A program made the position numbers and the translations under genes. This document shows, in pieces, positions 53,562-61,864 of a stretch of DNA of 64,000 nucleotides. The DNA comes from G016756615 sp035556195. GTDB taxonomy: Bacteria; Pseudomonadota; Alphaproteobacteria; Rhizobiales; Rhizobiaceae. The notes below the pieces were generated by a model. The model worked only from the letters and a program-made list of their open reading frames with translations, did no database searches and was not told where the DNA came from. The stretch spans positions 1 through 64,000 of the forward strand of contig DATMFK010000022.1 of NCBI GenBank assembly GCA_035556195.1, written 5' to 3'. Within the stretch, counting starts at the first letter, position 1. Each line of letters begins with the position of its first letter.

Positions 53562-53912
53562 TCAGATCTGCTCGATGCAGACGGCCGTATGGCCCGCTCC
53601 GATGAAGCCGAGCTTGCCGGCCGCGCCTTTCGAGAGGTCGAGCATACGTCCCTTGATGAACGGCCCGCGATCGTTGATCCGCACCACCACGCTCTTGCCG
53701 TTGCGCTTGTTGGTCACCTTGAGCTTGGTCCCGAAGGGAAGGCTGCGGTGGGCAGCCGTCATGCCCGACGGATTCATGCGCTCGCCCGAAGCCGTCTTGG
53801 ATGTCAGGGCGTACCAGGATGCACGGCCGCACTGGGCGGAGGCGGGAAACGTCGAGGCGACGAAGAACACTCCGGTCGCCAGGACGGCGCCGGCCGCTAA
53901 AGCTTTCGACAT
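53562..53912 (-). CDS. rlpA: RlpA-family double-psi beta-barrel protein
   Basis: A 116-aa secreted protein: signal peptide MSKALAAGAVLATGVFFVAS with cleavage near ASAQ, then the RlpA domain ASWYALTSKTASGERMNPSG, TAAHRSLPFGTKLKV, VVVRINDRGPF and GRMLDLSKGAAGKLGF. Conserved Asp in NDRGPF is the catalytic residue of RlpA lytic transglycosylases, which act at the septum. It lacks the SPOR domain of full-length RlpA, so it is a minimal member. It is convergent with the ATP-grasp gene, with only three bases between stops. Confidence 0.9.
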   Translation of the reverse strand: MSKALAAGAVLATGVFFVASTFPASAQCGRASWYALTSKTASGERMNPSGMTAAHRSLPFGTKLKVTNKRNGKSVVVRINDRGPFIKGRMLDLSKGAAGKLGFIGAGHTAVCIEQI

Positions 53913-54225
53913 CGTTAAAGAAGTCCCTCACTTAACTATACTAGTGAGGACCTAAGTAAGAATTGAGGCAGCAAATGCGGCAATCGATCGGCCACAATGT
54001 GGCGTTCCAACACGTTTCGAATCAAAGGGAAACAGTATGTCAGGGCGCAAACGATTCAGCTTCGAATCATTTGCCGCTGAAACTACTATGCGCAATTCCG
54101 AAGCCAAGGCGTCGCTCGCGAATGTCCCCAGATCTTCAGACCTGGTTTCGAGCGGTAAGGAAGTTCAAGCCTCCGGTGCCGGCGGCCATAGGCTTCGATA
54201 CGAATTCGAGGAAGGAAAGAACAAC
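53913..54225. other. Gap upstream of rlpA, no gene seen
   Basis: About 310 bases. CTTAACT and repeated AGTGAGG/CCTCACT arms near 53924-53951 are just upstream of rlpA and may be a promoter or operator. A small open frame from 54037 runs antisense through the tRNA and is rejected. Confidence 0.3.
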
Positions 54226-54249
54226 AAAAAAGCCCGGGCAGGCCGGGCT
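54226..54249 (-). terminator. Rho-independent terminator after tRNA-Leu
   Basis: On the minus strand AGCCCGG, CCTGC and CCGGGCT form a 7-bp stem followed by TTTTTT (plus-strand A's at 54226-54231). It lies 30 bases past the tRNA 3' end. Confidence 0.85.
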
Positions 54250-54278
54250 CTTTGTGTTCGGATTTGCATCCGGAGAAT

Positions 54279-54363
54279 TGGTGCCCAGAAGAGGACTCGA
54301 ACCTCCACGCCTCGCGGCACAGGTACCTGAAACCTGCGCGTCTACCAATTCCGCCATCTGGGC
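54279..54363 (-). tRNA. tRNA-Leu, anticodon CAG
   Basis: Minus strand, 85 bases including an encoded CCA. Acceptor arms GCCCAGA/TCTGGGC pair fully; the D-arm has GGCGGAATTGGTAGACGC. The anticodon stem CAGGT/ACCTG frames the loop TTCAGGT with CAG. A long variable arm (TGCCGCGAGGCG) identifies a class II leucine tRNA, and the T-arm has GGTTCGAGTCC. It reads CUG, a major Leu codon in this high-G+C genome. Confidence 0.97.
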
Positions 54364-54458
54364 TGGTGGCCGCTGATGTAAGCGGGCGTGCGAGAAGTGT
54401 CAACGCGCTTTTTTTGGCTTTTCATCTTTGTCGTTCGACACTTCGTCGCGGCTGGCGA

Positions 54459-55076
54459 TCAGGAAAGGATTTCCTTGGAGGCAACGGTGGAGTCGGCATT
54501 GAGCCGATAGACGATCGGCACGCCCGTTCCGAGCTCGAGCTTCACGACTTCCTCGCCGCTGAGCCCGTCGAGCGCCATGATCAGCGCCCGCAGCGAATTG
54601 CCGTGGGCGGCGACCAGCACGGTCTCGCCTCGTAGCACATGCGGCTGCATGTCGTGGAGATAGTAGGGCCAAACGCGCGCACCGGTATCCCTGAGGCTTT
54701 CGCCGCCGGGCGGGGGCACGTCGTAGGAACGGCGCCAGACATGGACCTGTTCCTCGCCCCATTTGGCGCGGGCGTCATCCTTGTTCAGTCCGGAGAGGTC
54801 GCCATAATCGCGTTCGTTGAGCGCAAGGTTGCGGATGGTGTTCAGGTCGCTCTGGCCGACCGCGTCGAGGATGTGCTGGCAGGTCTTCTGCGCCCGGATC
54901 AGCGCCGAGGTAAAGGCGATATCGAATTTCAGGCCCTTCGCCTTCAGCTTCGCCCCGGCGGCCTTCGCCTCGGCGTGGCCCTGTTCGGTGAGATCGACGT
55001 CGCGCCAGCCGGTGAAAAGGTTCTTCAGGTTCCAGTCGCTCTGACCGTGGCGGACAAGTACCAGTGTTCCGGACAT
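54459..55076 (-). CDS. gpmA: 2,3-bisphosphoglycerate-dependent phosphoglycerate mutase
   Basis: Interconverts 3- and 2-phosphoglycerate. The 205-aa protein starts with LVLVRHGQSDWNLKNLFTGW, where the His in RHG is phosphorylated, and has LNERDYGDLSGLNKDDA, VWRRSYDVPPPGG and VAAHGNSLRALI. The protein is shorter than E. coli GpmA, as usual in Rhizobiales. ATG 55076. The dapB gene lies 37 bases upstream on the same strand. Confidence 0.97.
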   Translation of the reverse strand: MSGTLVLVRHGQSDWNLKNLFTGWRDVDLTEQGHAEAKAAGAKLKAKGLKFDIAFTSALIRAQKTCQHILDAVGQSDLNTIRNLALNERDYGDLSGLNKDDARAKWGEEQVHVWRRSYDVPPPGGESLRDTGARVWPYYLHDMQPHVLRGETVLVAAHGNSLRALIMALDGLSGEEVVKLELGTGVPIVYRLNADSTVASKEILS

Positions 55077-55113
55077 TTTCTTCCTTTCGGATGATGGCGA
55101 TGAAGCAGTGAGG

Positions 55114-55926
55114 TCAGGAAAGGCCGAGCACGTCGCGCATCGAGTAGAGACCGGGCTTCTTGTCCCGGGCCCACAGCGCCGCCCTGACGGCGCCGCGCGC
55201 GAAGAGAGAGCGATCCTCGGCATGATGCGACAGCACGACGCGTTCGCCCGGCCCGGCGAGGACGACCGAATGATCGCCGACGACGCTGCCGCCGCGCAGC
55301 GTGGCGAAACCAATGGCACCGGCCGGCCTCGGCCCGGTATGGCCGTCGCGCACGCGCACGCTGTTGGCCGCGAGATCCGTCGCCCGCCCCGCCGCGGCAG
55401 CCTCGCCGAGCAGGATGGCCGTGCCAGAGGGCGCATCGACCTTGTGCTTATGGTGCATCTCGAGGATCTCGATGTCGAAATCCTCTGGGCCCAGCGCCCG
55501 CGCCGCCTGCTCGACCAGCACGGCGAGAAGATTGACGCCCAGGCTCATATTGCCGGACTTGACGATCCTGGCGTGGCGGGCGGCCGCCGCGATCTTGGCA
55601 TCGTCCTCGGCGGAGCAGCCGGTCGTCCCGATGACATGCACGATATGGGCCTGTGCGGCATAGCCTGCGAACTCCACGCTGGCTGCCGGCGCGGTGAAAT
55701 CGAGCACCCCGTCGGCCTTGGCGAAGACCGGCAGCGGGTCGTCCGAAATCGGCACGTCGAGCGGTCCGACGCCGGCGAGCATCCCGGCATCCTTGCCGAT
55801 ATCGGGCGAGCCGTGCCGCTCGATCGCGCCGGCCAGATGGGCGCCCGTCGTTTCATGGATGCTGCGGACCAGCGCCTGGCCCATGCGGCCGGCGGCTCCG
55901 ACGACGACAAGTCCCATGCTGCTCAT
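55114..55926 (-). CDS. dapB: 4-hydroxy-tetrahydrodipicolinate reductase
   Basis: Reduces 4-hydroxy-tetrahydrodipicolinate in the lysine and diaminopimelate pathway. The 270-aa protein has the NAD(P) motif VVGAAGRMGQA, GTTGCSAEDDAKI and the catalytic EMHHKHKVDAPSGTA. It overlaps the upstream ABC exporter gene by four bases (ATGA read on the minus strand), so the two are co-translated, and is followed by gpmA. Confidence 0.97.
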   Translation of the reverse strand: MSSMGLVVVGAAGRMGQALVRSIHETTGAHLAGAIERHGSPDIGKDAGMLAGVGPLDVPISDDPLPVFAKADGVLDFTAPAASVEFAGYAAQAHIVHVIGTTGCSAEDDAKIAAAARHARIVKSGNMSLGVNLLAVLVEQAARALGPEDFDIEILEMHHKHKVDAPSGTAILLGEAAAAGRATDLAANSVRVRDGHTGPRPAGAIGFATLRGGSVVGDHSVVLAGPGERVVLSHHAEDRSLFARGAVRAALWARDKKPGLYSMRDVLGLS

Positions 55927-57767
55927 GACTTGCTCCCGACATGACGCTTCTGTTCGGATTGCGGTTGCTTGACATCGTCGACGAGGCTCAGCCCGGTCTC
56001 GCCCTGCAGCCGGTGGAAGCGCGCATAGACCCCGTGGCGGTCCGCCAGCAACGAGCGGTGCGTGCCCTCTTCGACGAGCCGGCCGTGTTCCAGTACGACG
56101 ATGTGATCCGCGTTGATGACCGTCGACAGGCGATGCGCGATGACGATCGTCGTGCGGCCCTTCATCACCTCGGTCAACGCCTCCTGGACGAGGGCCTCCG
56201 ATTCGTTGTCGAGCGCCGACGTTGCCTCGTCGAGCAGCAGGATCGGCGCCTGGCGCACGATGGCTCGCGCGATGGACAGGCGTTGTCTCTGCCCGCCCGA
56301 CAGGGTGACCCCGTTTTCGCCCACGAGCGTGTCGTATCCGTGCGGCTGTTGGCGGATAAAGCCGTCGGCCTGCGCAAGCTTCGCGGCGGCCTCGATCTCC
56401 TCGTCGGTGGCGTCCGCCCGGCCGTAGCGGATATTGTCGCGGATGGTGCCTTCGAACAGATAGGGCTGTTGTGAGACATAGGCGATCGACCGGCGCAGCG
56501 AGCGCTTGGTGACCATCGCGATGTCCTGGCCGTCGATGGCGATGCGGCCCTCGTCGACGTCGTAGAAACGCTGGAGCAGCGCCACCAGCGTCGACTTGCC
56601 GGCGCCCGAGCCGCCGACGATCGCTGTCGTCTTGCCCGCTTCGGCCAGGAAGCTGATCTTGTGCAGCACGGGCAGGCTCTTGTTGTAGCCGAAGGTCACG
56701 TCCTCGAAACGGATGTCGCCTTTTTCGACCACGAGTTCCGTGGCATCGAGCCTGTCGCGCTGGCGCGGCTCGATGTCGAGGATCTCGTAGATCATGCGGG
56801 CATTGACCAGCGAGCGTTCGAGGTTGACTTGCACGCGCGCCAGCCGCCGGGCAGGGTCGTAGGCGAGCAGCAAGGCGGTGATGAAGGCGAAGACGGCGCC
56901 AGGCGGCTGCTGTGCGTAGGCCGCCCGATAGCCGGCATAGGCGATGACGCCGGCGATGGCGAAGCCGGCCAGCACCTCGGCGATCGGGCTGACGCGCTCC
57001 GACACGCGCGCGATCTTGTTCGCCCGCCCTTCGGCGCTCTCGACAAGAGCGGCGATCTTTTTCGAGAGCTGCTCTTCCATGGTGAACGCCTTGACGATGG
57101 CGATGCCCTGCGTCGCCTCCTGCATGGCCCCGATCAGCCGCGAATTGATCTCGACGGATTCGCGCGTCACCCGACGCAGCCTGCGCATGATGTAGTTGAC
57201 CGAATAGATGAGCGGCGGCGCGATGATCAGGGCGGCGAGCGACAGCACGGGATCCTGCATGATCATCACGATGACTAGGCCGACCAGGGAAACGGCGTCA
57301 CGGGCGATCGCGGTCAGCGTCATGCCGAGCAGGTCGCGGATGCCGGAGACGTTCTGGTTGATCTGGGCGGCGAGCTGGCCAGAGCGGGTGTCCGTGAAGA
57401 AGTTGATGCCGAGCTTCATCAGATGGTCGAAGATGCGGCGCTGGTAGCGGGCTACCAGATTGTTGCCGATCTTCGCCAGGATGACCGCCTGGCCGTAAGT
57501 GGCGAGGCCGCGAACGGTGAACGCCACGACGATCGCTCCGCAGATCACCGGGATGAGGTAGAAGCGCTGGCGGTAGAACAGCTCGTCGATCACGTCGCGC
57601 ATGATCCACGCGCTGAAAGCCGTTGTGCCGGCGATCGCCAGCAGGAAAACGATGGCCAGCACATAATCGCGCAGATAGTCGCGACCGTTCTCCGACAGCA
57701 CGCGCCGGATCACCGCGATGATTTCGCCAGGCTCTGACCGCTTGGCCTTGGTGTCGATGGAACTCAA
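55923..57767 (-). CDS. ABC exporter with fused membrane and ATPase domains (MsbA-like)
   Basis: A 614-aa half-transporter that would dimerise in the inner membrane. Six transmembrane helices lie in residues ~40-320 (AIVFLLAIAGTTAFSAWIM and so on). The ATPase domain has Walker A GGSGAGKST, signature LSGGQRQR, Walker B ILLLDEATSALD and the H-loop AHRLST. This fits lipid or peptide exporters of the MsbA/BacA-like group; substrate is unknown. Start is TTG 57767 with AAAGAG nearby, not strong. It overlaps dapB. Confidence 0.93.
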   Translation of the reverse strand: MSSIDTKAKRSEPGEIIAVIRRVLSENGRDYLRDYVLAIVFLLAIAGTTAFSAWIMRDVIDELFYRQRFYLIPVICGAIVVAFTVRGLATYGQAVILAKIGNNLVARYQRRIFDHLMKLGINFFTDTRSGQLAAQINQNVSGIRDLLGMTLTAIARDAVSLVGLVIVMIMQDPVLSLAALIIAPPLIYSVNYIMRRLRRVTRESVEINSRLIGAMQEATQGIAIVKAFTMEEQLSKKIAALVESAEGRANKIARVSERVSPIAEVLAGFAIAGVIAYAGYRAAYAQQPPGAVFAFITALLLAYDPARRLARVQVNLERSLVNARMIYEILDIEPRQRDRLDATELVVEKGDIRFEDVTFGYNKSLPVLHKISFLAEAGKTTAIVGGSGAGKSTLVALLQRFYDVDEGRIAIDGQDIAMVTKRSLRRSIAYVSQQPYLFEGTIRDNIRYGRADATDEEIEAAAKLAQADGFIRQQPHGYDTLVGENGVTLSGGQRQRLSIARAIVRQAPILLLDEATSALDNESEALVQEALTEVMKGRTTIVIAHRLSTVINADHIVVLEHGRLVEEGTHRSLLADRHGVYARFHRLQGETGLSLVDDVKQPQSEQKRHVGSKS

Positions 57768-58094
57768 CTCTTTGCCACTTTGCCTCTTCGACGGAGGGGC
57801 CCGTCATTGCCGGCACCTCTTAGCGCCATCGGTTGCGCTTGCCTATGGCGCTACGACAACAATCGTGACGGGAATTGGGTCTACGCCAAGGGCTGGTCGA
57901 TCCTGTTACACCAACGATCTCGGCAATTGATCGCATCGGCTGCGGCTGTCACACCCCTCTGTCCTGCCGGACATCCCCTCCGAAGGGCTACGGATTTCGG
58001 ATATCTCAGGGTCGTCGGTGTACCAGAGGGCCCGTCGGAGATGTGAATCCCGTAGTGAGGTGTCCGTGCGAATCGTTGATGCGCGGCGTCGACA
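57768..58094. other. Gap before glk, with degenerate intergenic repeat
   Basis: No protein gene. AGCGCCAT/ATGGCGCT form an 8-bp inverted repeat near 57821-57852. From about 57951 CCCCTCTGTCCTGCCGGACA and its surroundings look like a worn copy of a repeat recalled from Mesorhizobium intergenic regions, partly mirrored further on near 58025-58040. Nothing else recognised. Confidence 0.35.
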
Positions 58095-59123
58095 CTATGC
58101 CTTGGTCCAGCGCCTGCCGCGCGTTTCGACGCCGAAGCGGGAAGGCGTGCGCGCATAGGCCGCGAGGCCGGCCAGAGCCGCGAGCGGGTGGGTGATGACA
58201 TAGACCGGCATCGAGCGGAGCAGTTCGCGGTGTGGCGCCTTGTCCTCGAACGCCTCCCGGAAATTCCCTGCCTTCAGGGCAGGAACGATCTTCTGGGCGA
58301 TGCCCCCGGTGAGATAGACGCCGCCGCGGCTCTTGAACACGAGCGCCAGATCGCCGGACGTCCGGCCGAGGCAGGTGACGAAGAATTCGAGAGACTCCTC
58401 GGCCAGACGGTCGGAGCGCTCTAGGGCGGCGCCGGTGATCTCGGCCGGGGTGGTGAAGCGCGGCGTCTGTCGCTCGACCTTGGCGATGGCGTTATAGACG
58501 TTGACGAGGCCGCGCCCGCACAGGATCTGCTCGCCCGAGATACGGCCCTCGATCGGCTCGATATGGGGGAATATCTGATAGTCTCGCGGGGTGCGCGGGC
58601 CGATATCCATGTGCCCGCCCTCGCCGGGAACCGGAATCCAGCGATGGCAGGCGTGAATCAGTCCCGCCACGCCGAGACCCGTGCCTGGCCCCAGCACCAC
58701 GCGGCCGCTGGAAGGTTCGGGCTCGCCCGGGCCGATCTTCTCCAGATGCTCGCTGCCCAGCGCCACGACGGCGAGCGCCTGCGCCTCGAAATCGTTGAGC
58801 ACGATGATGTCGCTCAGGCCGAGCGTTTCGAACATCACCTTCGGCCGAACGACCCAGTCGCAATTGGTGAGCGCGATCTCGTCCCCGTCCACCGGTCCCG
58901 CCACCGCCAGCACGGCCGTGCGGGGCTGTATGGAGGTGCGATCGAGGATCGACGCCTGGATGGCGTCATCGATCGTCGCGAAGTCCGCCGTCCTTACGAT
59001 CGGGAATTCCTTCGGCTCCGCATAGGAATCGACCAGTATGGCAAAGCGCGCATTGGTGCCGCCGATATCACCGATCAGAATCGGGAACTTCAGGGCAGTC
59101 TCTTCGTCATGTGCGCTCGGCAT
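58095..59123 (-). CDS. glk: Glucokinase
   Basis: Phosphorylates glucose to glucose 6-phosphate with ATP in the cytoplasm. The 342-aa protein has the ATP loop GDIGGTNARFAIL, TNCDWVVRP, VLNDFEAQALAV, the phosphate motif LGPGTGLGVAGL and the sugar/zinc-like PVPGEGGHMDIGPR. This is the ROK-unrelated bacterial Glk type. AAGGA precedes ATG 59123. It overlaps the end of mgsA by 17 bases, so the two are co-transcribed: glucose entry and the methylglyoxal bypass in one unit. Confidence 0.96.
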   Translation of the reverse strand: MPSAHDEETALKFPILIGDIGGTNARFAILVDSYAEPKEFPIVRTADFATIDDAIQASILDRTSIQPRTAVLAVAGPVDGDEIALTNCDWVVRPKVMFETLGLSDIIVLNDFEAQALAVVALGSEHLEKIGPGEPEPSSGRVVLGPGTGLGVAGLIHACHRWIPVPGEGGHMDIGPRTPRDYQIFPHIEPIEGRISGEQILCGRGLVNVYNAIAKVERQTPRFTTPAEITGAALERSDRLAEESLEFFVTCLGRTSGDLALVFKSRGGVYLTGGIAQKIVPALKAGNFREAFEDKAPHRELLRSMPVYVITHPLAALAGLAAYARTPSRFGVETRGRRWTKA

Positions 59124-59535
59124 TCTTGCCGGTTCCTTTCGCGCGGCCCGTTCCGCCGGGGCCGCTTGTAGCCAAGATAAGTTCCGCCGTCGCCCGATTC
59201 AGGGCTGTCGGCACATTGTAAACGATTGCAAGCCGCATCAAGGCTTTGACATCAACGTCGTGAGGCATCGGCGTCAAGGGATCGACGAAGAAAATCAAGG
59301 CGTCCACCTGGCCCTCCGCGATCAGCGCGCCGATCTGCTGGTCCCCGCCGAGGGGACCGCTCTTCAGCCGCTTGAGCGCAAGGCGCGGGCAGGCTTCCGC
59401 CACGCGGCCCCCCGTCGTCCCGGTAGCGACGATGTCGCAGCTCTCGAGGAAATTGGCATGCGCGAGCGCGAAGGCAACCATGTCGTCCTTCTTTTCGTCG
59501 TGCGCGATCAATGCGAGGCGAAGTCGATGAGCCAT
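59107..59535 (-). CDS. mgsA: Methylglyoxal synthase
   Basis: Converts dihydroxyacetone phosphate to methylglyoxal and phosphate, a glycolytic bypass used when sugar phosphates build up. The 142-aa protein contains LALIAHDEKKDDMV, VATGTTGGRVAEA, the catalytic SGPLGGDQQIGALIAEG with Asp, and IFFVDPLTPMPHDVDVKALM with the key His. ATG 59535 is used; its ribosome site is weak. Its stop overlaps the start of glk. The C-terminal ~15 residues (GPGGTGRAKGTGK) are a low-complexity tail. Confidence 0.94.
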   Translation of the reverse strand: MAHRLRLALIAHDEKKDDMVAFALAHANFLESCDIVATGTTGGRVAEACPRLALKRLKSGPLGGDQQIGALIAEGQVDALIFFVDPLTPMPHDVDVKALMRLAIVYNVPTALNRATAELILATSGPGGTGRAKGTGKNAERT

Positions 59536-59668
59536 TCTGGAGGACGAGAGCCGATTAAATCGGTTGAAGCCTATATCCAAGCCGGTCATGCAAGGAAAGT
59601 CCTCGGCCGCGCCATACGGCAACGGCTCAAGGTGCATCGCCCAAGGGATAGATCCGCTCGGCGCGAAT

Positions 59669-59713
59669 GCATGTCGCCCAAAAGTGGGCGGCGGTTTTGG
59701 GTAGAAGCCATGC
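59669..59713. repeat. Intergenic repeat, family C copy 2
   Basis: GCATG at the left end pairs with CATGC at the right end, and CCCAAAA pairs with TTTTGGG inside, giving an imperfect palindrome. It aligns with the repeat at 34873. It lies between mgsA and mepA on a stretch without genes (59536-59792). Confidence 0.75.
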
Positions 59714-59792
59714 AAGACAATAATAGGCTCAGGGACCGCGCGCGAAAGCTCAAGTCGCGCGACACGCTTGAGCCGCGGCCGACCGCGCCCGG

Positions 59793-60863
59793 TCAGTTCG
59801 AGGGGCGCGGCCTTGGCAGCGGGGTGCCGATGTCGGGCGTCGCGGCGTAGGCGTTGGCCGAGATGGCCGGCGCCGACGGATCGATCCCACGGGCCGCACC
59901 ATCGGCCGTTGGGGCAGGCGCAGCGGCGATGGTGGTGCCACTGCCGCCGACCGTCACCGCCGCTTCCGATACGGGCTCCGGCGCCGCCAGCACCGCGCGG
60001 CATTCCTTGGGCAGGCTCGCCATCGTCATGAGGTCGCGGGCCTTCGGGGCGTCCGGGTTCTTGTTGGGGCGCCAAGGCTCCTCGGTGAACCACCAGGCGA
60101 GCGACTTGTCGCAACCGTCGCCCGGGGGCACGGCTGCCTGTTCCTTGCAGCCGGTCGATCCCTTCTGGCAGCCGATCCGGACATGGAAGTGGTAGTCGTG
60201 TCCCCAGAAAGGCCGGACCTTGCGCAGCCAGGAGCGGTCTCCCTGCACGGTGTCGCAGAGTTTCTTCTTGATTCCGGGATGGACGAGGATGCGCTCGACC
60301 TCGGGATAGCTCGCCGCGCGCTTCAGGAGCCGCGCATGGGCGGGGGTCCAGAGGCGGTCGTCGACCGTCAACCCGCCTTTCCGGATCATCGAGATGGCGC
60401 TCATGTTCTCGCGCTCGCTCACGGACAGCCTGCGGCTGGGCATCGGTGTCAGCCAGATGTCCGCGTCGAGGCCGATCTGGTGTGAAGCGTGGCCGGTGAG
60501 CATCGGCCCGCCGCGCGGCTGCGAAATGTCGCCCAGCAAGAGCCCGGGCCACCCATCGGCGGTCGCGTCGCGCGACAGCTTCTCAATGAGATGGATCATC
60601 GCGGGATGACCCCAGCGGCGGTTGCGCGAAAGGCGCATCGCCTGCCAGGTCGGGCCGTCCGTGGCGATGGCCACGCCGCCGGAAAAGCAGCCCTTGCTGT
60701 AGAAGCCGTAGGAGCGCGCGGCGGTGGCCGCCGGCAGCGTCTGGCTTCCGAACAGGTTCTTGGCGAGCTGTTCGGCCGACGATTCGGCCGGCACAAGAGT
60801 GGCGGCGGCAAGGGCCGCGAAGGCGGCGGTCCGGAATCGCGGGAATTTCTGCAGCATCGTCAT
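59793..60863 (-). CDS. mepA: Penicillin-insensitive murein endopeptidase
   Basis: Periplasmic metallo-endopeptidase (M74, LAS group) that cleaves D-Ala--mDAP cross-links in peptidoglycan. The 356-aa protein has a signal peptide (RTAAFAALAAATLVPAESSA), the zinc motif GHASHQIGLDADIWL, and YHFHVRIGC with the third His. Several Cys pairs fit disulfides of the E. coli enzyme. A Pro/Ala-rich C-terminal tail of about 70 residues is extra. GAGAGGGG precedes ATG 60863. A near-match to a CtrA box lies about 50 bases upstream. Confidence 0.94.
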   Translation of the reverse strand: MTMLQKFPRFRTAAFAALAAATLVPAESSAEQLAKNLFGSQTLPAATAARSYGFYSKGCFSGGVAIATDGPTWQAMRLSRNRRWGHPAMIHLIEKLSRDATADGWPGLLLGDISQPRGGPMLTGHASHQIGLDADIWLTPMPSRRLSVSERENMSAISMIRKGGLTVDDRLWTPAHARLLKRAASYPEVERILVHPGIKKKLCDTVQGDRSWLRKVRPFWGHDYHFHVRIGCQKGSTGCKEQAAVPPGDGCDKSLAWWFTEEPWRPNKNPDAPKARDLMTMASLPKECRAVLAAPEPVSEAAVTVGGSGTTIAAAPAPTADGAARGIDPSAPAISANAYAATPDIGTPLPRPRPSN

Positions 60864-60911
60864 CGTCCCCTCTCCGCGTGCGCGACAGGCTGGGAGAGTC
60901 TCCCGGCTGGT

Positions 60912-60928
60912 GGTTACCCAAAGGTTAA
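60912..60928. promoter_or_regulatory. Near-match to a CtrA box upstream of mepA
   Basis: On the minus strand TTAACCTTTGGGTAACC fits TTAA-N7-TTAAC with one mismatch (G for T in the second half). It shares TTAACCTTT with the perfect box at 37094. It is about 50 bases before the mepA start. Confidence 0.4.
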
Positions 60929-60949
60929 GGCCGGCCAGAGACGGCGGGC

Positions 60950-61864
60950 TTACCCCCGGCGAATGGGACTGCGCGCGTCCGCCGCCCCCTCGCCCCTCCA
61001 GCGCCCCTCGCGCCACATCGTTTCGAAGGCCGCGCGGTAATGGGGAAAGCGGAACCGATACCCCGCGGCCTTGATCCTGGCGTTCGAGACGCGTTTGTTC
61101 TCCGCATAGAATGACCGCGCCATGGGCGAAAGTTGGGCGGTCTCGAAAGGAATCTCGGGCGGCGGCTCGATGCCCATCAGTTCGGCCGCGAAGGTCACGA
61201 CGTCCTGTGGGGGCGCAGGCTCGTCGTCGGTGACGTTGAAGACGCCGCCGGCATCCGCCGCGACCAGGTGCCACAAGGCGCCCGCGATGTCTTCGACATG
61301 AATGCGATTGAAGACCTGCTGCGCCTTGACCAGACGCTTGGCGGAGCCCTCCTCCAGATTGACGAAGGCGTTGCGGCCAGGCCCGTAGATGCCGGAAAGG
61401 CGAAGCACCGCGACGGGAAGCCCGGTGTCCGAGCCCAGCGCGAGCCAGGCATTCTCGGCCGCCAAGCGCGCCCGTGAGCGCCCGGACACGGGCCGGCATT
61501 CGCTGGTCTCGTCCACCCAGGCCCCGCCATGGTCGCCATAGACGCCGACGGTCGAGAGATAGCCGATCCATTCGAGGTTCGGCATGCCGGTCCGGATGGT
61601 CTCCGCCGCCGCGGCAAGAACCGGGTCACCATCGTCGTCGGGCGCGGCGGAGACGACGAGATGCGTCGCCTCGGTCAGTGCATCCGCTACCTCGCCCGAC
61701 AGCGACCTGCCGTCGAAGAGATGCGGCGCGATGCCTGATCGGCGCAGCGCCTCGAAGCGTTCGGGCGAGCGTGTCGTCCCGGCAATTGCCGTCTCGGCTG
61801 GCTTCATCGCGCTGAAGGTCCTGGCGGAATAGCCGGCCCCGAAGATGAAGATGTTTTTCGTCAT
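60950..61864 (-). CDS. NAD-dependent epimerase/dehydratase family (YeeZ-like) protein
   Basis: A 304-aa extended-SDR-type protein. The dinucleotide motif is IFGAGYSARTFSA, and LSTVGVYGDHGGAWVDE gives a Tyr-like active-site region without the usual YxxxK spacing. FNRIHVEDIAGALWHLV and GVFNVTDDEP are typical of the group. Substrates of YeeZ-type proteins are unknown. The ATG overlaps the end of queG by four bases, so it is translated with that gene. Confidence 0.87.
   Translation of the reverse strand: MTKNIFIFGAGYSARTFSAMKPAETAIAGTTRSPERFEALRRSGIAPHLFDGRSLSGEVADALTEATHLVVSAAPDDDGDPVLAAAAETIRTGMPNLEWIGYLSTVGVYGDHGGAWVDETSECRPVSGRSRARLAAENAWLALGSDTGLPVAVLRLSGIYGPGRNAFVNLEEGSAKRLVKAQQVFNRIHVEDIAGALWHLVAADAGGVFNVTDDEPAPPQDVVTFAAELMGIEPPPEIPFETAQLSPMARSFYAENKRVSNARIKAAGYRFRFPHYRAAFETMWREGRWRGEGAADARSPIRRG

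Noticed and set aside
53924..53951. CtrA box upstream of rlpA (two TTAA motifs)
   Set aside because: On the minus strand the two TTAA motifs are 13 bases apart, not 7, so the consensus is not met.
54037..54330. Small plus-strand open frame ending in KRTRTSTPRGTGT
   Set aside because: It runs antisense through tRNA-Leu and its terminator; this peptide tail is a typical false product of tRNA-Leu DNA.
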